Source of the DNA: Muribaculaceae bacterium
Lineage (GTDB): Bacteria; Bacteroidota; Bacteroidia; Bacteroidales; Muribaculaceae
Reading direction: 5' to 3'
Assembly: GCA_022510385.1 (NCBI GenBank)
Contig: JAFLTQ010000001.1
Span: 152,955-216,954 of the forward strand
DNA length: 64,000 nucleotides
Position numbers and translations under genes: made by a program
Notes under the pieces: generated by a model
What the model was told of the DNA's origin: nothing
What the model saw: only the letters and a program-made list of their open reading frames with translations
The model's database searches: none
In this document: positions 1-8,500 of the stretch, one piece after another
How the letters are laid out: the number at the start of each line of letters is the position of its first letter
Position numbering within the stretch: the first letter of the stretch is position 1

Positions 1-800
1 AAAGGATATTTCTGACGAAATGTTTCCGCCAGTGAAATTCCCGCATTGGGATCTTTGACACCTCCGTGAGGGAAACGCATATCTGATATAACCCCAAGTA
101 TATTCTCGCCATATTTATCAAATAAGGCCTGCGCCTCCTCATAGTCACGAGCCAACAACACCTTTGGTCGACCACGCATCCTCAACATTCGCTCATGTTC
201 GTTGAGAGCCTCGGTGGAAAATTCACGACTCTGGATAAACAGATATCTGAAAAGGTGTGGCAATACTGATGAATAAAACCGTATGGAATCCTCCACGACT
301 ACAATACACTGAACTCCGATATTAAGAATATCGTTTTCAGCATTCATCCGGTCTTCAATCAATTTTATAATGGCCAATATAAGGTCGACATCTCCTAGCC
401 ACGAGAAAACATAATCCACACCGGCAAGATCCTCATTGGCTATACGCCTTCGCACCTCTTTAGAGAATGGCGTCAGGACCACAAACGGTATCTGTGGATA
501 CATCGAGTCGATTATCTTTGCTTCCTTGAACGTTTCGCTGATATCAACTCCCGGCATCGCAATAATCAGATCGAAGGTCATCTCCTTAAGCAATGCCTTC
601 GCCTCTTCATAAGTGGCGGCCTTCACGAAACGTGGAGGAGACGACAGATGGAGATCGACATATTCGAAATATACCTGTTCTTCAACCCTTCCATCTTCTT
701 CAAGCATAAAGGAGTCGTAGGGCGTAGCAATCAGAAGCACAGTAAATATGCGCTTCTGCATCAGTTTCTGAAACTCGGTCTCTTTAAGATACCTGGGCAT
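1..800 (-). CDS. PEP synthase-like protein with N-terminal receiver domains (partial)
   Basis: This is the first 266 codons of a gene whose 3' part lies beyond the left edge. Translated from the ATG at 800-798, it begins MPRYLKETEFQKLMQKR and shows two receiver-like segments, at about residues 17-135 and 150-265. The second carries a VVEDSIRFYSS strand and a SDM motif where a phospho-acceptor Asp would sit. From memory, Bacteroidales genomes encode a PEP synthase/PEP-pyruvate-binding protein of roughly 1000 residues with exactly this opening, so the missing part should hold the ATP-grasp and phosphohistidine domains. None of the catalytic part is visible. The start overlaps the end of hemD by 17 bp, suggesting coupled translation. 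If only the visible part is trusted, it is a double-receiver regulatory protein. Confidence 0.72.
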   Translation of the reverse strand, partial: MPRYLKETEFQKLMQKRIFTVLLIATPYDSFMLEEDGRVEEQVYFEYVDLHLSSPPRFVKAATYEEAKALLKEMTFDLIIAMPGVDISETFKEAKIIDSMYPQIPFVVLTPFSKEVRRRIANEDLAGVDYVFSWLGDVDLILAIIKLIEDRMNAENDILNIGVQCIVVVEDSIRFYSSVLPHLFRYLFIQSREFSTEALNEHERMLRMRGRPKVLLARDYEEAQALFDKYGENILGVISDMRFPHGGVKDPNAGISLAETFRQKYP

Positions 801-1548
801 TATGTCGTGTGAGAAAATCGTCGAGTGCCGATGTCATCGACGGCAAATCTTTGGTGGGAGCCTCTATGGAGAGCTCCAGACCCGACTCCTTTACTGCATG
901 TGCCGTCGGGGCGCCAAACGTGCCGATCAATGCCTTCTGCTTGCCATCAACCACAAAATCCGGAACATTCTTAAGTAAGGAATGAATTCCTACCGGGCTG
1001 AAAAAGAGCATAAGGTCATAGTCACATTTTTCATCCGGACGGAAATCATTGCTTACAGTACGATACATCATGGCAGGTGTAAGATCTATATTCATTGCAG
1101 CCAAGGCCTCCATACGCTCCGGCATAATGTCTGACACCGGCATCAGGAATTTCTCCTTGTGGTTTTTCTGTACTGCTGCCAAAAATTGAGGATCGTCAAG
1201 CCTACCCGTCAGGCCGTAAGATATTTTACGCTTTCTGTAGACTATATATTTCTGCAGATACAGGGCTATTTGTTCTGTGGTGCAAAAATAGCGCATCGTG
1301 TCTGGAACTGTTACTCTTGATTCTTCACACAGTCTAAAGAAATTGTCTACTGCTGTGCGTGCAGTGAATATGACCGCCGTGTACTCAGATAAATTGATCT
1401 TTGAGTGACGAAATTCTTTGACTGTGAGCGGCTCAACTTTTATCATGGGCCGGAACACTATTTCCACATCATGTTTTTTGGCAATCTCATAATAGGGAGA
1501 TTTGGCCGTGGGCTGGGGCTGCGATACGAGAATTTTCTTGATCTTCAT
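784..1548 (-). CDS. hemD: Uroporphyrinogen-III synthase
   Basis: The enzyme closes the linear tetrapyrrole hydroxymethylbilane to uroporphyrinogen III, inverting ring D, in haem and sirohaem synthesis in the cytosol. The 254-residue product begins MKIKKILVSQPQPT. It has the HemD bilobed pattern: an early VIFTARTAVDNFF segment, a central YGLTG/FLMPVSD region, and a late LMLFFSPVGIHSLL segment followed by LIGTFGAPTAHAV. An upstream in-frame ATG at 1596 would add 16 residues unlike the family start, so I chose the ATG at 1548. The gene follows DUF4271 after 66 bp and overlaps the receiver/PEP-synthase gene, so it probably belongs to the same minus-strand transcript. Identity is from sequence resemblance to Bacteroidales HemD; this family is poorly conserved. 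Confidence 0.85.
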   Translation of the reverse strand: MKIKKILVSQPQPTAKSPYYEIAKKHDVEIVFRPMIKVEPLTVKEFRHSKINLSEYTAVIFTARTAVDNFFRLCEESRVTVPDTMRYFCTTEQIALYLQKYIVYRKRKISYGLTGRLDDPQFLAAVQKNHKEKFLMPVSDIMPERMEALAAMNIDLTPAMMYRTVSNDFRPDEKCDYDLMLFFSPVGIHSLLKNVPDFVVDGKQKALIGTFGAPTAHAVKESGLELSIEAPTKDLPSMTSALDDFLTRHNAQVS

Positions 1549-1614
1549 AAGCGAAAAATCTTCGATTCTGACAACTTTTTGTGTAATCGTTATCACTGCC
1601 TGGCACGAATATCA

Positions 1615-2424
1615 CTATCTCAGCGATTCGTCGAGGAAAGATGCCAATCGACAGCTTATTATCAATGGAACTATTTCCAGACTGCAAAGGTAGCATAAAA
1701 AAAGCACCCAAGACGAAAATTGATTAAAAAAAATCCTATATCCTTTCCAAATGAATATCATTTTTACGATTATAAAAACAATTGCCGACGTGATGGAGAC
1801 TCCTAAAATCCACCCCGGTCTACTTATTGCTATTAAGGCTGTTATGAAAAATGCTGGTGCCATCATTGCCTGACTCGCGGAATATCCTTTAACCCATAAT
1901 TCCGAATGAGATCTGTCGCTGAATACCCATCCGACGCCGGCATAAGCCCCAAACATAAAGAGAGCATAAACCCCTGCAACTCCCATCACGGACACCATCC
2001 CCAACCATTGCGGAAGCTCCGTAAATTTTTCCCCTCTATAATATTCCAAAAAACTGAAACCTATTATCCCCACACAGAAACACCATAAGACATTTAGCAT
2101 GATAATCATGCTTGCCTCTCTGACCGTATCATCAAATATATTCTGACGGGTGCGTGTCTCAACAAGATTTCGAAATATGGTCAAGGCATACTTGATATTA
2201 TTTCTAAACCTCAGAGAGATTATCAGAAAAAGGAGAAATAGTGCTCCTAAAATAAAAGAGATTCCTTCTCCCTCTCCCTGTCGCAACGGTGGCTGGGAGG
2301 GACTCTCCGGTTTTGTCATCACTATACCATAGGTATGAGTAAGACTGTCAACCTCTATGGTGTCTGCTTCACGGGGAAGAATTTCCAAATCACTCTTTAA
2401 AGCCAGTTCTCCTTCTTGTACCAT
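1615..2424 (-). CDS. DUF4271 integral membrane protein
   Basis: The 269-residue protein of unknown function has about six hydrophobic segments between residues 55 and 260 and matches the DUF4271 family that commonly sits next to hemD in Bacteroidales. The N-terminal 50 residues are soluble. This region contains a low-complexity stretch, PSQPPLRQGEGEG, encoded by G/C-rich DNA at about 2270-2310. It looks like a short repetitive insertion rather than family sequence. The ATG at 2424 lies inside the preceding epimerase gene (28 bp overlap), which suggests translational coupling. A membrane location is seen in the sequence; no function can be given. Confidence 0.8.
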   Translation of the reverse strand: MVQEGELALKSDLEILPREADTIEVDSLTHTYGIVMTKPESPSQPPLRQGEGEGISFILGALFLLFLIISLRFRNNIKYALTIFRNLVETRTRQNIFDDTVREASMIIMLNVLWCFCVGIIGFSFLEYYRGEKFTELPQWLGMVSVMGVAGVYALFMFGAYAGVGWVFSDRSHSELWVKGYSASQAMMAPAFFITALIAISRPGWILGVSITSAIVFIIVKMIFIWKGYRIFFNQFSSWVLFLCYLCSLEIVPLIISCRLASFLDESLR

Positions 2425-3404
2425 TCAACAGCTTTTTTAACCCCCTCCTCCAAAGAAACTACCGGATTAAATCCAAAATCTCTCTTTGCCTTGCTGACAT
2501 CCACGTCCCAATTCCTCTGTTTCATGATATTATATTTATCGCGATTGAGGGTGGAAGGTTTCATACGTGCAACTCCCCATTTCTCCGCTATCGCTGAAAC
2601 CACCTTTACTCCCCATAATGGCACCGGAAACGGAAAAACATGTTTCCTCCCCAATGCCTGAGCCACCATCTTCCTAAATTCCTTCTGTGAATAGGCTTTT
2701 TCTTCAGAAATCAAATATACATTCCCGGTTGGTGCTTTCTCCAAGGCATCATAAATTCCACAGGCCAAATCTTCTACATAAATAAAAGTCAACATCTGCC
2801 TTTTATATCCCGCTGAAAAATCAAATCCCTTCGAAATGGTCTGCATCATTAAAAAATAATCCTTGTCGCGCGGACCATAGATTCCTGTAGGCCTGAATAT
2901 TATATACGGGATGTTTTCCATTTGGAGAAGCATCTCTCCCTTAAGTTTTGAGGCTCCGTAGCGGGTGTTGGGACTCGGAATATCGCTCTCTTTGAATTTC
3001 TCCCCATCCTCCTCATGACGCGGCCCATGTACAGAAAGCGAACTCATCATCAGAAACTTCTCAGGCACTTTGCCGGCCCTTTTTAAGGACTCGAGAAATT
3101 CTTTAAGATATTCATAATTAATTCTCGAAAAATCAGAAAATGTCAGAGCCTTCGTGGCTCCAAGATTATAGATAATCCAATCCCATTTCCCTCCATCAGG
3201 CACACCATTTTGCAATGATTCTTCCAACGTTTCCGGATTATCAAAATCAAAGGTCACAAATTTTATACGTGAGTCGGTAAGATACTCCCGCGAAGTGCTT
3301 TCCCTTACTCCGGCATAGACCTCATAACCTCTACGGAGTCCCTCTTCCACTATAAAGCCTCCGGCAAAACCTCCGGCTCCCACCACTAATACTTTCTTTC
3401 CCAT
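2397..3404 (-). CDS. NAD-dependent epimerase/dehydratase (extended SDR)
   Basis: This 335-residue protein is an extended short-chain dehydrogenase. The N-terminus KVLVVGAGGFAGGFI carries the GxxGxxG dinucleotide-binding loop, and a YGASK segment near residues 149-153 supplies the Tyr and Lys of the SDR active site. An upstream Ser-containing strand (MMSSLSVHG) and the FRPTGIYGPRD segment are typical of UDP-sugar epimerases and related NAD-dependent dehydratases. The substrate cannot be decided from sequence. It starts 27 bp after the LRR membrane protein and overlaps DUF4271. The LRR-epimerase-DUF4271-hemD run reads as one minus-strand unit, although the LRR gene may have been added to an older epimerase-DUF4271-hemD block. 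Confidence 0.85.
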   Translation of the reverse strand: MGKKVLVVGAGGFAGGFIVEEGLRRGYEVYAGVRESTSREYLTDSRIKFVTFDFDNPETLEESLQNGVPDGGKWDWIIYNLGATKALTFSDFSRINYEYLKEFLESLKRAGKVPEKFLMMSSLSVHGPRHEEDGEKFKESDIPSPNTRYGASKLKGEMLLQMENIPYIIFRPTGIYGPRDKDYFLMMQTISKGFDFSAGYKRQMLTFIYVEDLACGIYDALEKAPTGNVYLISEEKAYSQKEFRKMVAQALGRKHVFPFPVPLWGVKVVSAIAEKWGVARMKPSTLNRDKYNIMKQRNWDVDVSKAKRDFGFNPVVSLEEGVKKAVEWYKKENWL

Positions 3405-3431
3405 TATATTCTGTGTAGAGTCTTTAGCAAT

Positions 3432-5333
3432 TTATTCCGGCATTGTTGCGTCCGGCGGCACATTAATATCAGGATGAAGCCTGAGCTTCGGTGCCCTGAC
3501 ACCTTTGTCGATAGGAGTGAGTGTGACATTCCAAACTTGATCTTCCCTTCCGGACCCCGAGATATATTTACCGTCAAGTCGACCATCTGAGAGTTCCTTC
3601 ACCTTCATCAGAAGATGCGTGTCTCCTTCGCTACCCTTCAAAACTAAATAACCGTTCTCGTCAAAACTCAGATTTTGGAATCTAATGAAGGTATCGGTGG
3701 CCGGATTCTCATAAAATCCTTTCGTTATCTTCCCGTCTTCATAGTAGAAAGTCAGACTCACCGGGAATTTCCTGTCAGGACTCTCCACCCTTCCTCTCCA
3801 GATAAAGGGACCGTTGAAAACATAAGCCTTATCAATGGCATCTGTCATCATCATTGCGTATGAAACGTTGTCATCTTTAATGAATTCATAAATCTTCCAA
3901 CGGTTCTTTTCCAATTTCAATTCCATGATGTATGGTTTCTCTTCTTTGGCTTCTGCTGATGGATAATAGTAGACGTAGGCCAAAGAATCATTTCCCCATA
4001 CATCCACATTCCGGATTGTTATTACGTGGGAAGAATTTAATTGCCCCAATGGATCCCATTCCGTTGCTACTGTATCTCCATATTCAATAGCCATTTCCCT
4101 ATAAAGGCTGTCTAATCCCTGACTAAAGAGGGGCTTGAGATTCACCGGCGGAGTATACTCTATTTGCATATTCCTTATTAATGCCGGAATCCCAACCTTT
4201 TCTATAAATTCCGGAGTCTCATTTTTAGAAAGCAAGTCTTCAAGGCCGAATTGCTCCCAATTCTTGTTGACAGTGGTTAGAAAACAGTTTGTGACTTCCT
4301 GCATAACTTTCCCTTCAGGAGTGGAATTATATTTATTCCAAAGATACCCTATCTCGTCTTGGGGAGATTGAGACACTTCTTCTACGGGTACATCTTCAAC
4401 ATAAGTCTCCTGGTCATAATCTTCATCATCGGTAAAGAGGAACCAAAGGAAACCAATCGCAAAAAAAGATAAGAGCAGGATTGTCACAAGCGCCCAGCCA
4501 TTTACGCTGCGAGGCTTTTTCTTTGGAATCGGCCTTGGCTTTGGCTCAGGTTTTGGTTTAGGCTTTGGTTCAGGCACAGGCGGAGGAACTCTTTCCTCGC
4601 TGACTCCTTTTTCTCCCTCTTTCTCAAGAATTATTTTCGTGACTTTCTCTCTTTCCTCCTTCACCTGAATAATATCCTTTAACTCAGGCAAATTCTTTTT
4701 ATAACCTTCTTTATATTCCTCCTTGACATAAATTTTGTCGAGATGGGAACAATTATCAAAACAGTTGCCCGCTATTTTAGGGGCGGCTCCCTCAAACGTA
4801 ACCTCTCGTAATGAGAAACATTTCATAAAAGCCTCATCCCTCAACTCTAATAAGGAAGCCGGAAACCGGAGAGTTGTAATTTCAAAACAACCCTTAAAAG
4901 CGCCTCTTTCAATTCGAAAAAGAGTACCCGGGAAGTCGACATGCTTCAACAATTCACATCTTTCGAAAGCCTCTTCACCTATGAGCGTCAATTTGGCGGG
5001 GATATTTGCCTCTGTCAGTAAGTCACAACCTTTGAATGTGCCTTTCTTTATCTCCTTCAAATTATTCGACATCCTGACTCTCTCAAGGTTGCGGCACTCT
5101 TCAAATGTATTCTCCCCTATTTCAACCACCATGTCAGGAATATGGATAGACCTAAGTGACTCATTCCCGCGGAAAGCTCCGTCACAAATAATTAAAGTGC
5201 CGGCAGCAACTTTATAGTCAATGATTTTATCGCTTTCAGTAGCCTTTAAAAGTCGCTTCCGGTCTTGACTATAAATCACGCCATACTCATCCGTGAAGGA
5301 TTGTAGAAGATCTGATTTGTTGAATTCTGTCAT
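3432..5333 (-). CDS. Membrane protein with N-terminal BspA-type leucine-rich repeats
   Basis: The 633-residue protein has no signal peptide. Residues about 25-215 are BspA/LRR_5 repeats, with a recurring pattern of an L/I-rich strand, F.GC..L, and a following strand. Next comes a Pro/Lys-rich linker at about 247-275 (repeated KPKPEPK), one transmembrane helix at about 278-300, an acidic stretch, and a 310-residue C-terminal region I do not recognise. The basic residues before the helix predict that the LRR part is cytoplasmic and the C-terminal region extracytoplasmic. That is the reverse of usual surface BspA proteins. It is transcribed divergently from the Hsp70/tubulin-like cluster and shares its 229-bp upstream region, so a functional link is plausible but inferred. 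Function unknown. Confidence 0.85.
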   Translation of the reverse strand: MTEFNKSDLLQSFTDEYGVIYSQDRKRLLKATESDKIIDYKVAAGTLIICDGAFRGNESLRSIHIPDMVVEIGENTFEECRNLERVRMSNNLKEIKKGTFKGCDLLTEANIPAKLTLIGEEAFERCELLKHVDFPGTLFRIERGAFKGCFEITTLRFPASLLELRDEAFMKCFSLREVTFEGAAPKIAGNCFDNCSHLDKIYVKEEYKEGYKKNLPELKDIIQVKEEREKVTKIILEKEGEKGVSEERVPPPVPEPKPKPKPEPKPRPIPKKKPRSVNGWALVTILLLSFFAIGFLWFLFTDDEDYDQETYVEDVPVEEVSQSPQDEIGYLWNKYNSTPEGKVMQEVTNCFLTTVNKNWEQFGLEDLLSKNETPEFIEKVGIPALIRNMQIEYTPPVNLKPLFSQGLDSLYREMAIEYGDTVATEWDPLGQLNSSHVITIRNVDVWGNDSLAYVYYYPSAEAKEEKPYIMELKLEKNRWKIYEFIKDDNVSYAMMMTDAIDKAYVFNGPFIWRGRVESPDRKFPVSLTFYYEDGKITKGFYENPATDTFIRFQNLSFDENGYLVLKGSEGDTHLLMKVKELSDGRLDGKYISGSGREDQVWNVTLTPIDKGVRAPKLRLHPDINVPPDATMPE

Positions 5334-5361
5334 TGTGGGGTTACCGGTTGGTTTGCATTTT

Positions 5362-5369
5362 CAAAATTA
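5362..5369 (-). promoter_or_regulatory. Bacteroidota -7 box for the LRR gene
   Basis: On the minus strand the sequence reads TAATTTTG, matching TAnnTTTG, 29 bp before the ATG at 5333. No TTG lies at the expected -33 distance, so this is a half match only. Confidence 0.4.
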
Positions 5370-5433
5370 AGTAACTTTTAATAATTTGTGAAATAATTTT
5401 AATTTTTCATAAATCTTTTTCCTTAAAAATTCA

Positions 5434-5441
5434 TATCTTTG
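5434..5441 (+). promoter_or_regulatory. Bacteroidota -7 box upstream of the cluster leader
   Basis: TATCTTTG matches TAnnTTTG. Initiation would fall at about 5446-5450, exactly where the following hairpin begins. No good -33 TTG is present. Confidence 0.5.
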
Positions 5442-5447
5442 CAAGTT

Positions 5448-5514
5448 AAGAGCCTACTTCATGTTTTTAATAAAAAATGCTTGGGTGGATGCCGTGAGGA
5501 CCGGCTCTTTTTTT
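5448..5514 (+). ncRNA. Candidate small RNA or attenuator leader with intrinsic terminator
   Basis: AAGAGCC at 5448-5454 pairs with GGCTCTT at 5503-5509, and the 3' arm runs into seven T residues (5508-5514). Inside this 7-bp closing stem a second hairpin can form (CAT.TTTTT at 5460-5468 with AAAAAATG at 5472-5479), followed by a weaker GG/CC element at 5487-5502. The shape is a closed multi-branch structure whose outer stem doubles as a terminator. It could be a free RNA of about 67 nt or a leader that attenuates the downstream cluster. I do not recognise a known family. Folding was done by eye. Confidence 0.4.
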
Positions 5515-5546
5515 AGCTAAAATTCACAAATAATTCTAAGGTAATT

Positions 5547-5554
5547 TATCTTTG
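5547..5554 (+). promoter_or_regulatory. Second -7 box just before the cluster's first gene
   Basis: TATCTTTG again matches TAnnTTTG and lies only 8 bp before the ATG at 5563. If used, it would give an almost leaderless transcript that bypasses the hairpin at 5448-5514. There is no -33 TTG at the right distance. Confidence 0.35.
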
Positions 5555-5562
5555 GACATCTA

Positions 5563-8500
5563 ATGGTTGTTAAAGATTTCTATCGTCTAAAATTATATTC
5601 TCTTTTTGCAGCGTTTTTATGCGTATGTGTTGCAAAGGCGCAAAATGACACCACCGATCATTTCTTTCAGAAACATATAATGGTTGTGGTCGACCAAAGC
5701 CCCGACGCCATTCATCAGTATGACGACATGGAGTCTCTTTTCAACGGTCTCTCAAATTTCTTGAAAGGGGAAAAACTTCCGGCATCTCTCGACATGAATA
5801 AAAGCGATCTGCCCACAAATTTCACTTTTAATCCACAACGAGACGAAATTTCACTTTTTGCTTTCGGCCTGGGTGGCTACCGTCAGGATGGCGATTGGGA
5901 TAATATCCACTTCAACGCATCCTACACGGATGGTTATGACGGGGAGAAATTTTTTAATGATATCACTAACGGCTTGATTCATCCGCGGACCTCCCTCCAT
6001 TCCTCCAATAAGAATCTGAATGATTTTATTAATGAAGACTTGCGCCAACTCTTCAACGGAAATGACGAGCTGGCAAATAACTTCATGGGAGTAACAATGT
6101 CGCATTATGTCTATCCCTCCATCCTTAGTTTCATAAATTCCGATGGTAAAGCAGAGGAGTATTACATAATAGTTGTGACCAACTATAAGGATGGAGCAGG
6201 AAATAATGACGGTGCCGACGAAGCGCGTATCCGAGAGTTGGCCGGTAGGCGCTATGCCACTCTCCCTGGCGATTATGCCGGAAGGCTTAATCAACTCAGA
6301 CGCCCTTTCTATACCACCAACTGGCTGCAAATGAGAAATAAAAGAAATCCGGAAAACTATCTTAACGGAATGCAGCTCGGAGTAAAGTCTCTCCAAGGAG
6401 TCTCAGTCTACATCTCATCCAACCATGACCTCTCTCAACAGGAATTTAATCGTGGGCAATTCACTCTTAAGCCAGTTGAAATCTCATTCAACAAAAACAA
6501 TACTATCCGGATAGATTCTATATTCCTCAAGGTAAGCGACAAGGAGGGGAAAACGATAGTAAAACTACCATTGACTAAAGATTCTGAGGTCGCTGAAAGA
6601 TGGTTTGATGAGGATTCTCGAAAATTCACTATACCTTCCCAAAATATCCCTTTAGGAAAAGCAGCCTTTGAAGATAGCGACTTGAATTTTCAATATCAAT
6701 TCTTCTCAACGGTTAGCCCCGAAGGTGATGGAAAGGATGTGCCATATGTGTTCACTGCACAGACTTCTCTCTCAACCGGGGATATCTTATTTGTGAATGA
6801 TTCTAAAAGAGGTTGGATTGTCGGGCTCGTATTAGGTGTTTTAGCTATTATTACGTTTTTTATTATGATATTAAGAGGAAAAAAGAGAAGCCTCCGCTCG
6901 GAAGCAAGAAATTTCACAACCCGTTTCTCTGTCACCACGCGTGAGGAAGGAACAGTGGAGCTCCCCTGCTGGTTCTATACTCCCGGTCAACCGTCAGGAG
7001 CTATCAGAGTGGACGGAGACGTTAATCCGGCTAATGTCAAATTCCGTTTCCCGGGCAAAACTCAGGTAAGAGTTAAGGTAGATATTTTAGAGAAACCCAA
7101 CGATCTAACTATCCTCGTTAATGACAAACGGGATGAAATAGTCGAGCCCGGAGATGAAAAAGCCTTCCTCATATATGATGAATTTGTGAAAAATTCAACA
7201 GGCGACGGGAAATTCAAATTCACACTTAATTTCCGACTCCCCGAAAATGTCAACTGGGAATATACGAAGGTCAGACTCCGTCTTAGATATGAAACTTTCA
7301 CTAAAATCTTCGGGTTCTTTAAAAAAGTGGAATATTTCCCCATTAACCCTGAAGATGCCGAAGAGATCGATTTCTTCATACGTCCCGAAATAGGGGAAGG
7401 ATGGCTCGGAATAGACCCGGGAACTTCCGGCTCCTGCATAGCAATCGGAAGAGGCGGCACTATCAACCAACCTAACATTTCACTTGTAGAGGTAGACAAT
7501 GACCCCATCATTCCCTCTAAGATTATTTTTGACAAAGCCTCTTTCCGGGATATCGATTCCGCTCAACCCGGCACTGACTATACCTTCGGCACTAACGCCA
7601 ATAAGAACTGGACGGCAAGATCAAGAGCCGGTTACCAGTGTTTCCAATCAATCAAAAAGCTCCTCGGGTATCAAAACGGAGAAAACAACAAGCTTTCCAT
7701 TAATCCCGGTAAAGCGGGCAACTCTAAAGAGCTTTCTGGCATGCAATTAGCCCACCTGCTCGTTAAGGGTATCTTAAAAGATGCCGACAATCATCTAAAC
7801 TCCCTGCCTGAGCCTATTAAAAGAAGCCTCGAACCGGAAGGAGAAAAAATCAGACGGGCTGTCGTGGCAATCCCCAACAACTATACTCTCCCTAAAACCC
7901 TCGATATGGTAAAAAGCGTTGCAATGACTAATCGTTTTGATGAAGTCAGACCAATTTTCGAGGCTGAGGCTATTCTATGTAACTATCTTGCTAAAACTGC
8001 CGGCGAAATTAAAGGAGGAACCCAAAACATCGCTGTCTATGACATGGGAGGGGCTACAATTAATCTCACAGTCTTTGAAGTAAGATTCTCTTCTAAGGGC
8101 GGGTCTGTTTATTATAATGTAAAAACTTTAGGAAGAATAGGATATGCCGTGGGCGGTGATAACATTGACTTCGCCCTTATGAAATATATCTTCTCTCTGA
8201 CTTCCCTCGACAAAGACCCCGCTAAAGCTAAAGAAATACAGGAGTCACGTAAAGTGGAAATCCTTGACCTGATACTTTCTCTTAAAAAGAATCTTATTGC
8301 TTTCAACACCAACTATCCTCGCAAAGCAACGGAAATGCTATCAAGCTACGACGCTTTCGACAATTTTGTAAAAAAAGTGACCGGTTTGAATATTTCCGAT
8401 TCACGTTTCAGATCTAAATTCTACAATTCCGAAGGAGAGGATAATTCTTTCTCGGAAAAGCTCGTTTATCAATTGACCGACAATAACCGGGAAATCCGAA

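Noticed and set aside
1549..1596. Upstream ATG of hemD
   Set aside because: The extra 16 residues do not resemble the HemD start; the family-like MKIKKILVSQP begins at 1548.
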